DNA from: an uncultured Hyphomonadaceae bacterium | Lineage (GTDB): Bacteria > Pseudomonadota > Alphaproteobacteria > Caulobacterales > Maricaulaceae | Assembly: GCA_913058335.1 (NCBI GenBank) | Contig: CAJXPX010000002.1 | Location: 1 to 64,000 of the forward strand | Length of the DNA: 64,000 nt | Direction of reading: 5' to 3' | Shown: positions 42,621-51,710 of the stretch, piece by piece | How the letters are laid out: each line of letters opens with the position of its first letter | Numbering within the stretch: the stretch's first letter is position 1 | The notes under the pieces: model-generated | Database searches by the model: none | The model's input: the letters and a program-made list of their open reading frames with translations, nothing else | What the model was told of the DNA's origin: nothing | Made by a program: the position numbers and the translations under genes

Positions 42621-42648
42621 AAGGTCGCCTGCCGGGCGGCCTTTTTTA
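42621..42648 (+). terminator. Intrinsic terminator between capsid and connector genes
   Basis: AAGGTCGCC (42621-42629) pairs with GGCGGCCTT (42635-42643; one G-T pair) around a TGCCG loop, with a T-run to about 42648. It would stop most transcripts after the capsid gene, giving high capsid dosage, unless anti-termination occurs. Confidence 0.85.
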
Positions 42649-42670
42649 TTGCCAAAATCAGGAGGACATT

Positions 42671-43234
42671 TTGATAACCGATATAACCCCCCCGCCGATT
42701 GAGCCGATTACGCTCGAGGCGGCGAAGCTCTTTTTACGGCTGGATGACGACGTCGAAGATACGTTGATTTCAGACCTAATCCAAAACGCGCGCGAGCAGG
42801 TGGAGACGCTGTGCCGTCAAACGCTGATTGAACGGCCGCAACGTGTGACATTGACCCCGCCTTTTAACCGCGTTCTTTATTTGAATATTGCCCCCATAAA
42901 ATCTGTGACGGATTTGACCCTGCACCTCACAAATGGGGACGAGGAGATTTTGCCCTCCGCCACGTTGAAAATTAATCTTCGCGCGGCGCCTGTTTCAATT
43001 CAGAAACAGACTTTGGGACTTTGGAGCTGGCACAGCCGATCAGACATTGCTTCTGTCACGGTTGATGTCGTGGCAGGCTACGGAGAGACGCCGGACGACA
43101 TTCCCATGCCCCTACGTCAGGCCATGCTCCTGTTGATTGGGCAGGGATATGAGCATCGGTCGGGCAAAGATCTGCCGGGTATTCCAATGATGGTCGATGC
43201 CCTCGTCATGCCTTACCGGAGCCTGAAATTATGA
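42671..43234 (+). CDS. GTA head-tail connector (gp6)
   Basis: A 187-residue protein with the phage gp6/QLRG connector pattern: PIEPITLEAAKLFLRLDDDVEDTLISDLIQNAREQVETLCRQTLI at the N-terminus and IPMPLRQAMLLLIGQGYEHR toward the end. It forms a ring below the portal. It starts with TTG at 42671, supported by GGAGGA 4-5 bases upstream and no better ATG. It overlaps gp7 by 4 bases. Confidence 0.9.
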   Translation: MITDITPPPIEPITLEAAKLFLRLDDDVEDTLISDLIQNAREQVETLCRQTLIERPQRVTLTPPFNRVLYLNIAPIKSVTDLTLHLTNGDEEILPSATLKINLRAAPVSIQKQTLGLWSWHSRSDIASVTVDVVAGYGETPDDIPMPLRQAMLLLIGQGYEHRSGKDLPGIPMMVDALVMPYRSLKL

Positions 43235-43548
43235 TCGGGCAATTACGCAGCCGGATAGGACTTTACGCACCCTCAATCGTCGCGGATGACCTCGGCGGCA
43301 CTATCACAACATGGAGTTTTCAACGTGCGCTCTGGGCCGCGATTACGCCGAAAACCCTCTCTGAGACCCGTGAAAACGGCCGGTTGAGCGTCACGCAAAG
43401 CTATCAGGTTACGATCCGATACCGTCCGGATTTCCCGGAGCGGGCGAGGCTTATATGGGGGAATCGTATTCTCCGCGTCATTGCGGCCTCTGACCCCGAT
43501 ACACGCAGAGAAAGACTTCACCTCATTTGTGAGGAGGAACGGCAATGA
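43231..43548 (+). CDS. GTA head-tail adaptor (gp7)
   Basis: A 105-residue small beta protein of the phage head-tail joining family (SPP1 gp16-like): IGQLRSRIGLYAPSIVADDLGGTITTWSFQRALWAAI, then YQVTIRYRPDFPERARLIWGNRILRVIAASDPD. It joins the connector to the tail. It overlaps both neighbours by 4 bases. Confidence 0.9.
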   Translation: MIGQLRSRIGLYAPSIVADDLGGTITTWSFQRALWAAITPKTLSETRENGRLSVTQSYQVTIRYRPDFPERARLIWGNRILRVIAASDPDTRRERLHLICEEERQ

Positions 43549-43958
43549 ATCTAGACCAAATTGCCAAGGCGATACATTTCGTTTTGGCGCATGATAGCGC
43601 TCTACAGGATGGGCTCGGGACGCCGCCCAGACTTTATGATACGGCCCCCGAAGATCCGGTCTTTCCCTATCTCAGTTACGGCGCCCTGCGCCGCGAAGAT
43701 GTGAGCGGTGATGCGACCCGTTTATGTCTGCATCAAATGACGCTGCACCTCTGGTCGCGATATTCCGGACGGGCAGAAGTGATGTCGCTTTTGCAGCGTG
43801 TCGAAACGGTCGTGACAGATTTGGACGCCCTGTCGGCGCAATTTCCGTCGGACAGTCTCGTCAGCGCAACAGTTATATATTCCGATATTTTGCGCGCGCC
43901 GGACGGGCGCACCCATCACGGTCTGCTGCGCCTCTCTTTGCTCTCTCAATGCCCTTAA
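43545..43958 (+). CDS. GTA tail terminator (gp8, DUF3168)
   Basis: A 137-residue DUF3168 protein: LGTPPRLYDTAPEDPVFPYLSYGALRREDVSGDATRLCLHQMTLHLWSRYSGRAEVMSLL is the typical core. In RcGTA this protein caps the tail tube at the head-proximal end. It overlaps gp7 by 4 bases and precedes the tail tube gene by 22 bases. Confidence 0.9.
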   Translation: MNLDQIAKAIHFVLAHDSALQDGLGTPPRLYDTAPEDPVFPYLSYGALRREDVSGDATRLCLHQMTLHLWSRYSGRAEVMSLLQRVETVVTDLDALSAQFPSDSLVSATVIYSDILRAPDGRTHHGLLRLSLLSQCP

Positions 43959-43980
43959 AATTTATGGAAAGGAGCCTCCT

Positions 43981-44391
43981 ATGAGCGCTCAACGCGGACG
44001 GGATATGCTCGTCAAACTCAAACAAGACGATGACAGCTATGTCACCTTAGCGGGGTTGCGGACCAAAACTTTCCGCCTGAATGCGCGGGTTGTAGATGTG
44101 ACTGACAGCGATTCTGCAGAAGGTTGGAAAGAACTCCTGCCTCATGCCGGCGTCAAATCCGCCGAAATTTCGGGGCAGGGGATATTTCGAAATGAGGCCT
44201 CGGCCGCTCAAGTCAGGCAGGCCTTTTTTGATCAAACAGCCTTGGCGCTACGGTTTTTTCTGCCCGGATTCGGCCAAATCGACGGCGCATTTTTAATCGT
44301 AAATCTGTCCTATTCAGGCAGCTATCAAGGAGAGGCTGGATTTGAGATAACGCTGATGAGTGCCGGTACGCCGGTTTTCAGCGCATTATGA
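43981..44391 (+). CDS. GTA major tail tube protein (gp9)
   Basis: A 136-residue tail tube protein of the TP901-1 family. MSAQRGRDMLVKLKQDDDSYVTLAGLRTKTFRLNARVVDVTDSDSAEGWKELL and the end YQGEAGFEITLMSAGTPVFSAL are typical. The ribosome-binding site AGGAG (43970-43974) is immediately followed by its complement CTCCT just before the ATG, so local pairing could limit initiation. It polymerises into hexameric rings of the tail. Confidence 0.92.
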   Translation: MSAQRGRDMLVKLKQDDDSYVTLAGLRTKTFRLNARVVDVTDSDSAEGWKELLPHAGVKSAEISGQGIFRNEASAAQVRQAFFDQTALALRFFLPGFGQIDGAFLIVNLSYSGSYQGEAGFEITLMSAGTPVFSAL

Positions 44392-44714
44392 CTCCGCATA
44401 GCCGCTCCGTCCGTCTCGGCGGTCAGACTTATATACTTCGTTTCACTCTTGCGGCGTTGGCTGTCCTCTCTCGCCGCTTGAAGTGTCCGGGGCCAAAGGC
44501 ACTCTCCCTCTGCCTGCAAAGCCCCAACCGGTCCGCGCGTCTTACGACTGCGCGGATCCTGCTGGCCTGCCTGCTCTCTCCTAATACGCCTTTTCAGGAG
44601 AAGGCAGGCAGGTTCCGGCCTGAAAAATTGGCTGCCGGCGCAAATGAGGCCGAAATAGCAAAGGCCATGAGCGTTATGGCCGAGATGATTGAGGAGGCGT
44701 TCGAGAATGTCTGA
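44388..44714 (+). CDS. GTA tail assembly chaperone-like protein (gp10)
   Basis: A 108-residue protein. The start MTPHSRSVRLGGQTYILRFTLAALAVLSRRL resembles RcGTA gp10 (GTA family protein, GTA_gp10). These act like the G part of G/GT tail chaperones, holding the tape measure before tube assembly. It overlaps gp9 by 4 bases and gp10.1 by 8 bases. Confidence 0.82.
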   Translation: MTPHSRSVRLGGQTYILRFTLAALAVLSRRLKCPGPKALSLCLQSPNRSARLTTARILLACLLSPNTPFQEKAGRFRPEKLAAGANEAEIAKAMSVMAEMIEEAFENV

Positions 44715-44919
44715 GATGTCAAATTGGCCGTTTGAAATATGGCTCCGTTTAGCGGTTTTACAAATGGGTCTGGCGCCGGAGACGTTCTGGGAAATGGATG
44801 TTCGTGACTGGCTGACCCTCTGTAAAAGAGAGGAAGGAAAGGCGCTGTCACCCGCGGATTTTGAGGCACTACAGAAACTATTTCCTGACAAGGGGGTGAC
44901 AGATGACAGATCTAAATAG
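44707..44919 (+). CDS. GTA gp10.1-like tail assembly chaperone
   Basis: About 70 residues from the ATG at 44707 (an in-frame start at 44689 lies further inside gp10). NWPFEIWLRLAVLQMGLAPETFWEMDVRDWLTL is the hallmark of the small phage tail assembly chaperone (TAC) encoded between gp10 and gp11 in alphaproteobacterial GTAs. It overlaps gp11 by 17 bases. A gp10/gp10.1 pair of this sort is the counterpart of frameshifted G/GT in other phages. Confidence 0.85.
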   Translation: MSEMSNWPFEIWLRLAVLQMGLAPETFWEMDVRDWLTLCKREEGKALSPADFEALQKLFPDKGVTDDRSK

Positions 44920-45313
44920 AGCGGCTCGCGCTGTTTCAGATTTTGATATTGAGGGCGCGGGGGACGCTGCCAAGGACATGGCTGAAGTTTTTGAGCAGGC
45001 CGGGAATCGCATCTCAAATGCTCTGGAAAGGGCCGCTAAAACAGGGGAGTTTTCCTTCTCGAATATGGCGGAATCTATCACCCGCGACCTGGCGCGCCTG
45101 GCAGTGCGGGAGCTGATTTCCGACCCCTTACAAACGGTTTTCACCAGCGCTTTACAGGCCGCATCAGGGCAGGGGGCCTCCCTTAAATCCCCGCCTGTAA
45201 ATGTGACAATGAATGTGTCCGGCATAAGCAATGTTGCCGATTTCCAGAAGTCGGAAACACAGCTCGCGGCGGGGCTGTCCCGCGCCATAAATCAAGGGCG
45301 GAAGCTCCTTTAA
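44903..45313 (+). CDS. GTA tape measure protein (gp11), short form
   Basis: A 136-residue protein. The C-terminal half is the recognisable part (NMAESITRDLARLAVRELISDPLQTVF, then NVTMNVSGISNVADFQKSETQLAAGLSRAINQGRKLL). The N-terminal half is helical. It is shorter than the RcGTA gp11 that I recall (about 200 residues or more). As tape measure length sets tail length, a shorter tail is possible. It overlaps gp10.1 by 17 bases. No frameshift is seen that would extend it. Confidence 0.82.
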   Translation: MTDLNRAARAVSDFDIEGAGDAAKDMAEVFEQAGNRISNALERAAKTGEFSFSNMAESITRDLARLAVRELISDPLQTVFTSALQAASGQGASLKSPPVNVTMNVSGISNVADFQKSETQLAAGLSRAINQGRKLL

Positions 45314-45336
45314 ACTTATTGAAAAAAGAGATGATT

Positions 45337-45960
45337 ATGACGGAATTTCACGATGTCCGTTTTCCGGTTTCGCTCGCTTTCGGGGCGAGCGGGGGACCGA
45401 ATTTTACAACAGAAATCACACAGCTTTCGAGCGGGAAAGAACGACGAAACGCCCCACACGCCCTACCCAAACGAAAATACAATGCTATCGCAGGGATTAA
45501 GTCAACCAAACAACTCTCTGAAATAATGCAATTTTTTATATCCCGAAAAGGGCGATTGCATAGTTTTCGTTTCTCTGACCCCTTTGACAACACCTCCTGT
45601 TCTATAGAAAGAACGCCTTCAAATCTTGATCAACCCTTGGGATTTGGTGATGGCGAGACGACAGAATTTCAACTTGTCAAACTCTATGGTGAGCAGATCC
45701 GGCCAATCACCAAACCGCTGGAAGATTCAGTTCTTTTAGCCGCTAACGGGCAGGCCATAGAGGCGTCCGAATTTAGGGTAAGTGCCCTAACTGGAATAGT
45801 TATATTTGCTGCGCCGCCGACCTCCGGAACGGTCCTGACCGCAGGGTTTTCTTTCGACACTGTTGTTCGTTTTGACACGGATTTTCTAGACATGATTTTA
45901 GAGGATTTCGGCGCGGGTCAATTGCAGAACCTGCCGATGGTGGAGCTGCCTTATGCGTGA
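45337..45960 (+). CDS. GTA distal tail protein (gp12, DUF2460)
   Basis: About 207 residues from the ATG at 45337, with AAAAGAG about 8 bases upstream; a TTG at 45319 is less likely. FHDVRFPVSLAFGASGGPNFTTEITQLSSGKERRNAPHALPKRKYNAIAGIKS is the DUF2460 signature, followed by ISRKGRLHSFRFSDPFDN. It forms the hub that ends the tail tube. It overlaps gp13 by 8 bases. Confidence 0.93.
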   Translation: MTEFHDVRFPVSLAFGASGGPNFTTEITQLSSGKERRNAPHALPKRKYNAIAGIKSTKQLSEIMQFFISRKGRLHSFRFSDPFDNTSCSIERTPSNLDQPLGFGDGETTEFQLVKLYGEQIRPITKPLEDSVLLAANGQAIEASEFRVSALTGIVIFAAPPTSGTVLTAGFSFDTVVRFDTDFLDMILEDFGAGQLQNLPMVELPYA

Positions 45961-46612
45961 TCTCTCACCGGATATAATTAATTCTCTTTCGGGGGCCGTC
46001 ACAACTTTTTGCACAGCCTGGAAATTAGAGCTGAAAGACGGACGGTGTTTCGGGTTTTCCAGTCATGACCGCGACCTGATTATTGACGGCACCGTTTTTG
46101 CTGCCGGGTCAAGCCTGTCAGAATCCGAAGCGGAAAGCCGTCTCGGTTTTGCTTCTGACAATGGAGCGATACAAGGCGTTTTCGACGCCGCGTCAATTTC
46201 AGAGAGCGACATTGCGGAAGGAGTTTTGAAAGAGGGGACGCTCTCGCGGCTGATAGTAAACTGGCAAGAGCCGACACAATTCATTGTGCTTTCGGTTGGG
46301 GAGCTGGGGCAGGTGACGACCCGGCGAGGGCATTACGAAATAGAGTGGCTTGGCCTGTCTCATAAACTTGACCGATCCACGGGGCGGGTCTTTTCAAAAA
46401 AATGCGACGCTGAATTTGGCGGCGCGCGTTGCGGTGTGGACACGGCCCAATTTCCGGACGGCACAATCTGCCCGAAAACCACTGAAGCCTGCGGCGCGCA
46501 ATTTGACAATCTTATAAATTTTCAGGGATTTCCGTTTCTGCTGGGTGATGACGGGCTATATTCCGGCCCGAAAGACGCGGCGCGTAAAGACGGCGGCTCG
46601 CGCTATAAATGA
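45953..46612 (+). CDS. GTA baseplate hub protein (gp13, DUF2163)
   Basis: A 219-residue DUF2163/BR0599-type protein. CTAWKLELKDGRCFGFSSHDRDLIIDGTVFAAGSSLSESEAESRLG and the C-terminal FSKKCDAEFGGARCGVD with its conserved cysteines are diagnostic. In RcGTA the equivalent binds an iron-sulphur cluster through such cysteines; conservation here fits that. It overlaps gp12 and gp14. Confidence 0.92.
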   Translation: MRDLSPDIINSLSGAVTTFCTAWKLELKDGRCFGFSSHDRDLIIDGTVFAAGSSLSESEAESRLGFASDNGAIQGVFDAASISESDIAEGVLKEGTLSRLIVNWQEPTQFIVLSVGELGQVTTRRGHYEIEWLGLSHKLDRSTGRVFSKKCDAEFGGARCGVDTAQFPDGTICPKTTEACGAQFDNLINFQGFPFLLGDDGLYSGPKDAARKDGGSRYK

Positions 46613-47052
46613 GCGATATTCAAACGCGCGTCCTCGCCGAGACAAAGCGTTGGCTTGATACGCCGTATCAACATCAAGCAAGCCAATGCGGGGCTGGATG
46701 TGACTGTCTCGGCCTGATTCGCGGGATCTATCATCATCTTTACGGCGCGGAACCCGTCCCCCCGCCTCCTTATACGCCGAATTGGGCGGAGGAGAGAGGA
46801 GAAGAAACTTTGCGTCAGGCCGCGCAAACATGGCTTTGCGAAATCCCGAATGGCAAGGCCGAACCCGGCGATGCGCTCCTGTTTCGCATGAGCCCGAACG
46901 CGCCTTGTAAACATATCGCCATTCTTTCGGCGCCCCACATCATTACCCATGCCTATTGGGGCCGCGCCGTCGTGGAGAGTTATTTCGTCCCCTATTGGCG
47001 TCGCCGCTGGGTTCATAGTTTCCGCTTTCCTGAAAAAGGAGTATCAAGATGA
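46609..47052 (+). CDS. GTA cell-wall peptidase (gp14, NlpC/P60)
   Basis: A 147-residue NlpC/P60 family endopeptidase. The catalytic Cys lies in QCGAGCDCLGLIRGIY (about 27-42) and the His in CKHIAILS. It lets the particle cross the peptidoglycan of the recipient during DNA delivery. It overlaps gp13 and gp15 by 4 bases each. Confidence 0.93.
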   Translation: MSDIQTRVLAETKRWLDTPYQHQASQCGAGCDCLGLIRGIYHHLYGAEPVPPPPYTPNWAEERGEETLRQAAQTWLCEIPNGKAEPGDALLFRMSPNAPCKHIAILSAPHIITHAYWGRAVVESYFVPYWRRRWVHSFRFPEKGVSR

Positions 47053-50000
47053 GCACTCTTGCTGTCACCGCCGTCAATATTGCAGCCAACACGGCCACAC
47101 AAGCGGCCACCGCTTTTGCCTTGTCGACGGCTAATCGCGCTATTTCCAATGTTTTCGATAATCGTGTCTTTGAGGGACCGAAATTGGAAAGCCTTCATGT
47201 CCAAACCTCGCGCGACGGCGCGCCCATGTCTCGAATTTACGGACGAGTGCGTCTGGCGGGGCAGGTGATCTGGGCGTCGCGCCTTCGTGAAATCCGCACA
47301 GAAGAAGAGGTGCAGAGCGGCAAAGGCGGCGGGCCGGTACAGACGAATTATAGCTATTTTATGAACTTCGCTATCGGACTATGTGAAGGGGAAATATTAG
47401 GGGTGGATCGACTCTGGGCCAATGGGGAGCCTCTGGCAACGGCAGGACTTACCTTCCGTGTTTACAAGGGTACGGCCGACCAAATGCCTGATCCGATAAT
47501 CAGCGCGATTGAAGGCGAAAACGTCCCCGCTTTCCGAAATACCGCTTATATCGTCTTTGAGGATTTTCCGCTGGACGGCTTTGGCGCGCGCCTGCCGCAA
47601 ATCAATGCTGAAGTCATACGGGTGCCGCCGTCCCATGGACAAGCGGCCAAACTTGAATCGCTGGTGAAATCCGTCAATTTATTGCCGGGTTCTGGCGAAT
47701 TTGCCTATGCGGCCCAGACGGTTGAAGAAACGCCAGAACCGGGCGTCACCCGGCCAATTAATATGAATAACCTGTCAGGGCAGGCTGATATACTGCTCGC
47801 GCTGGATCAGCTCGAAGACCAGCTTCCGAAATGCCGACACGTGTCGATTATTACGGCGTGGTTTGGCACCGATCTGCGCTGCGGGACGTGCGAGATTAGA
47901 CCCGGTGTGGAATGCCGAGACCGCATCATCCCGAACGGACAATGGCAAGTCGGGACAGACAGACGCGGTCAGGCTTATCTGGTTTCCTCTGACGTCGAAG
48001 GGCGGCCCCATTTTGGGGGCACGCCGTCTGATACGTCACTTAAGCAAGCTATTTCGGCGCTGAAACAGCGGGGGTTCGCCGTAACTCTCTACCCCTTCTT
48101 GCTCATGGATATTCCCGACGGGCCGACCCCGTTTCCGTGGCGGGGACGGATCGGCTCCAGAGATGGGACCGAGGGCCATGCAGGGATTACTGACCAAGTC
48201 GAGCAGTTCTTTGACGGAGCGAACGGATATCGCCATTTCATTTTGCATTACGCCAAGCTGGCGCAGGCCGCCGGAGGCGTTGACGGATTTATTCTCGGCT
48301 CTGAAATGCGGGGCCTGACGACATTGCGCGGGCCAAGGGTAGCCGGAAAATCGACCTATCCTGCCGTTTCAAAATTCGTGAGTCTCGCCTCGGAGTTGCG
48401 CAATTTTCTCGGCTCTCAAACCACGCTGACCTATGCCGCCGATTGGAGCGAATATTTCGGCCATCATCCGCAAGACGGCAGCGGCGATGTCAGCTTTCAC
48501 CTCGACCCGCTTTGGGCCAGTCCAGATATTTCTGCTGTGGGCATCGACGCGTATTTCCCGCTCTCTGATTGGCGCGGCGGCGCCCATCTGGATGAGGACT
48601 TCGCAGAGAGTGTTTACAGCGTCGCCTATCTTCAGAGCCAAATTGAGGGCGGCGAAGGCTATGATTATTTCTACGCTTCTCAATCTGATCGCGGCGCTCA
48701 AAACCGCACGCCCATTACCGATGGCGGGGAAGGAAAACCTTGGGTCTTTCGATATAAAGATGTCCGAAATTGGTGGTCAGAGCCGCATTATGACCGGGTC
48801 GGCGGCGCGGAAGTGGCAGAGCCCACGGCGTGGCAACCCCAATCCAAACCTATCCTCTTTACGGAAATTGGCTGCCCTGCTGTGCATTTCGGCGCGAACC
48901 AGCCCAATGTGTTTTTTGACGCAAAAAGCAGCGAAAGCCAATTACCCTATTTTTCAAATGGCGGGCGCGATGATTTGATACAGAGGCGCTATCTCGAAGC
49001 GCTGATTTCTTATTGGGACGATCCGGCAAATAACCCTATTTCAACAGAATATGCGGGGCGGATGGTCGAGACGGGCCAGATGAGCGTCTGGGCGTGGGAT
49101 GCGCGGCCTTTTCCGGATTTTCCAGCGCGAGAGGATGTCTGGTCGGACGGCACAAATTGGCAAAGAGGGCATTGGCTCTCGGGCCGTCTGGGCCTCGTCC
49201 CGCTTGCCGATATTGTGCGCGATATTGCAGCGCAAAGTGGATTGATCAACATTGATACGAGCGAATTGAACGGTTTGGTTCAGGGCTATCACCTTGACCG
49301 CCCGATGAGCGCCCGTGCCGCGCTCTCGATCTTAAGCGAGCTTTACAGCTTTAGTCTGGCAGAGCGTGCCGGGACAGTGTCTTTCTTCTCTTTGGGGCAG
49401 GGCGCCGTTCAGGCGCTGATAGCCGATGACCTTATACCGGATAGTCAGGGGCCCATAACCCGACATTACCCTGATCCGCAGGAAATATTGCGGGACGTCC
49501 GGCTGCATTTTATCGATTCCGGCGCGGATTATCAGCTCGGACTGGCCTCTGCGCGGGACCGGGCGTCTGAAACAGAACGGGTGCTCGATATTCAAGCGCC
49601 GGTCGTAATGGACAAAAGTTTTGCCAATTATCTCTGCGACACGCTTCTGCCCCGGTTTGAAAGGCAAAGTGAAAGCGTCCGGTTTTCCTTGTCCCCGCAA
49701 AAGGTGAGTGCGGAAGTCGGGGATCATATCACCTTGCCGGAAACGGAGGGGGTTTGGCGGATTGACACACTGGACGGACGAAACGTGCAGGCAAGACGCG
49801 CCTTGCAAGCCCCCCTCTTGGCCAATTCCGGCGGAACCCCGGGAGAGGCCGCCCCCGTCTTCTATCCCGGGGCTCCCGTGCCGATAGCGCTGGATCTGCC
49901 GGCGCCATTTACAGGACTGGCGGTCGGCGCGCTCTATGATCCGTTCAGAGAGACGGTTATTGAAAGCGCAGGGCAAAGAACAGAGCTTTTCCAGCCTTTG

Positions 50001-50717
50001 CGCCTCGGGGCGTTGCTGACCGATATTCCGCCCGGCCCCACCGCTTATTTTGATCGGGCGTCCGGCTTTGAAGTTTTGATGGCCGGAGGAGGTCTCAGTC
50101 GTAAGTCGGAAGAGGCCGTTCTTGCCGGGGCCAATCGTTTCGCTGTTGAAACCCAAAACGGGTGGGATATTTTACAAGCCGCCGACATCACGCTTATTGG
50201 GCCTAATCATTATCGCTGCGATACTGTCTTGCGCGGCGTCGGGAGTGAGGGATTTAGCCGGAACGGGGTGGCCTCCGGCGCGCGAATAGTGTGGCTCGAT
50301 GGCGGCGTAAACATGCTCGCCGTTAATCCAGACTACATTGGGGAAACGCTATCGCTCACCGCTCTGGCCGCCGGACGACAAAGTGAGCCATCGGAATTTG
50401 TTTATAAGGGGAGCCATTTGAAACCGCTAAGCCCCGTTCAATTAAACGCGAAAAGGGATGACGGCACGCTTCTTCTTACCTGGATAAGACGAAGCCGTTT
50501 GGAGGCCGATAGCTGGCAAGGTGAGGTTCCACTGGGGGAAACCCAAGAGCGTTACCTAGTTCGATTGTGGAACGGCGAAACCTTGGTGGAAGTGGCAGAA
50601 GTCTCGCAGCCGGCCTTTCACTCGATGGCCGCGGACGTAACCCATTTCGACGTTGCCCAGGGCTCTGATTTGGTAGGGTGGGGGACATTTGCAAAATTCA
50701 TAATTTCCGCGCCCTAA
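47049..50717 (+). CDS. GTA host-specificity / baseplate megatron protein (gp15)
   Basis: A 1222-residue protein, full length for the family. Beyond an Ala-rich N-terminal helix, it contains SLHVQTSRDGAPMSRIYGRVRLAGQVIW, a central GTA TIM-barrel-like glycosidase domain (about 430-780, for example TYAADWSEYFGHHPQDGSGDVSFHLDPLWASPDISAVGIDAYFPL) and phage-tail-3-type domains after about 800. The C-terminus is a receptor-binding end. It forms the tail tip. The last GTA gene of the run; no terminator is evident before the chaperone gene 30-39 bases downstream. Confidence 0.94.
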   Translation: MSTLAVTAVNIAANTATQAATAFALSTANRAISNVFDNRVFEGPKLESLHVQTSRDGAPMSRIYGRVRLAGQVIWASRLREIRTEEEVQSGKGGGPVQTNYSYFMNFAIGLCEGEILGVDRLWANGEPLATAGLTFRVYKGTADQMPDPIISAIEGENVPAFRNTAYIVFEDFPLDGFGARLPQINAEVIRVPPSHGQAAKLESLVKSVNLLPGSGEFAYAAQTVEETPEPGVTRPINMNNLSGQADILLALDQLEDQLPKCRHVSIITAWFGTDLRCGTCEIRPGVECRDRIIPNGQWQVGTDRRGQAYLVSSDVEGRPHFGGTPSDTSLKQAISALKQRGFAVTLYPFLLMDIPDGPTPFPWRGRIGSRDGTEGHAGITDQVEQFFDGANGYRHFILHYAKLAQAAGGVDGFILGSEMRGLTTLRGPRVAGKSTYPAVSKFVSLASELRNFLGSQTTLTYAADWSEYFGHHPQDGSGDVSFHLDPLWASPDISAVGIDAYFPLSDWRGGAHLDEDFAESVYSVAYLQSQIEGGEGYDYFYASQSDRGAQNRTPITDGGEGKPWVFRYKDVRNWWSEPHYDRVGGAEVAEPTAWQPQSKPILFTEIGCPAVHFGANQPNVFFDAKSSESQLPYFSNGGRDDLIQRRYLEALISYWDDPANNPISTEYAGRMVETGQMSVWAWDARPFPDFPAREDVWSDGTNWQRGHWLSGRLGLVPLADIVRDIAAQSGLINIDTSELNGLVQGYHLDRPMSARAALSILSELYSFSLAERAGTVSFFSLGQGAVQALIADDLIPDSQGPITRHYPDPQEILRDVRLHFIDSGADYQLGLASARDRASETERVLDIQAPVVMDKSFANYLCDTLLPRFERQSESVRFSLSPQKVSAEVGDHITLPETEGVWRIDTLDGRNVQARRALQAPLLANSGGTPGEAAPVFYPGAPVPIALDLPAPFTGLAVGALYDPFRETVIESAGQRTELFQPLRLGALLTDIPPGPTAYFDRASGFEVLMAGGGLSRKSEEAVLAGANRFAVETQNGWDILQAADITLIGPNHYRCDTVLRGVGSEGFSRNGVASGARIVWLDGGVNMLAVNPDYIGETLSLTALAAGRQSEPSEFVYKGSHLKPLSPVQLNAKRDDGTLLLTWIRRSRLEADSWQGEVPLGETQERYLVRLWNGETLVEVAEVSQPAFHSMAADVTHFDVAQGSDLVGWGTFAKFIISAP

Positions 50718-50755
50718 GCCATTGAAAACCCCGTCATCCCGCCTACATGCCTATC

Positions 50756-51685
50756 ATGGCAAAAAACCCTTATACTTTATTGGGGGTGAAGAAAGACGCG
50801 ACTAAGGCCGAGATTAAAAAAGCTTACCGGACGCTCGCGAAAAAACTTCATCCTGACGTGAACAAAGATGACCCGAAAGTCGCCGACCGATTCAAAGAAG
50901 TGACGGCGGCCTATACGCTGCTGACCAATGACGAGATGCGAAAGCAATATGACACCGGACAGGTGGACGCGTCAGGTCAACAACAAAACCCTTTTGCGGG
51001 CGGCGGCGGAAATCCATTTGGCCAAGGCGGGCCGCAAACCGGCTTTGGCGGATTCGGAGGCTTTAACCAGCGGTCTCGCGCTGGGGGTCAGGACGATATG
51101 GCCGACCTGTTTTCGTCTCTTTTCGGGATGAATATGGGCGGTATGCAAGGCGGGATGGACCGTCCGCCTATGCGCGCTCAAAAAGGCGCGGATGTCCGTT
51201 ACAAAATGCAACTCCCTCTGGTGACAGCTTTGGAAGGCGGGACGAAAACCCTGCAAGGTGGACTTAAAGTCAAATTGCCAAGCGGCGTCAAAGACGGGCA
51301 GGTTTTACGGTTGCGCGGTAAAGGCCGGCCCGGAGTTAATGGCGGCCCGGCGGGTGACGCCAAAATCGAAATTACGATCAAACCGCATAAGAATTTGCGC
51401 CGTGAGGGTGATGATCTGCATCTTGATTTGCCGATTACACTTTCCGAAGCGGCAAAAGGTGCCAAAGTCGATATCCCTATGCCCCAAGGCACAGTTAAGC
51501 TGACGATTCCGCCGGGAACAAATACCGGAAAACGCTTCCGCCTCTCTGGAAAAGGCGCCGCAAAGGGCGATCTTTACGTGACGGCCCATATTAAATTAAC
51601 TGACGCCGAACTCTCGGCTTTGCCTACTATGGCGAAGAATTGGCCGGATATGGGCGGGGCTGACATTCGAAACGGATTGCTCTAA
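50756..51685 (+). CDS. CbpA-like DnaJ-class chaperone
   Basis: About 309 residues from the ATG at 50756; an ATG 9 bases earlier is equally possible, and neither has a good Shine-Dalgarno. The J domain (about 4-68) has HPD in KLHPDVNKDDP, then a Gly/Phe-rich linker (about 78-130), and two C-terminal substrate domains (about 140-300, RFRLSGKGAAKGDLYVTAHIK). No zinc-finger cysteines are present, so it is the CbpA/DjlB type, not DnaJ. It follows gp15 by under 40 bases on the same strand and might be read through from the GTA cluster. Confidence 0.9.
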   Translation: MAKNPYTLLGVKKDATKAEIKKAYRTLAKKLHPDVNKDDPKVADRFKEVTAAYTLLTNDEMRKQYDTGQVDASGQQQNPFAGGGGNPFGQGGPQTGFGGFGGFNQRSRAGGQDDMADLFSSLFGMNMGGMQGGMDRPPMRAQKGADVRYKMQLPLVTALEGGTKTLQGGLKVKLPSGVKDGQVLRLRGKGRPGVNGGPAGDAKIEITIKPHKNLRREGDDLHLDLPITLSEAAKGAKVDIPMPQGTVKLTIPPGTNTGKRFRLSGKGAAKGDLYVTAHIKLTDAELSALPTMAKNWPDMGGADIRNGLL

Positions 51686-51710
51686 GCGTTATTTCCTAGC
51701 CTGAATCAGA

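Noticed and set aside
35992-50717. Active prophage
   Set aside because: No integrase, repressor, replication or lysis gene and no attachment repeats; gene order is that of an RcGTA-type gene transfer agent.
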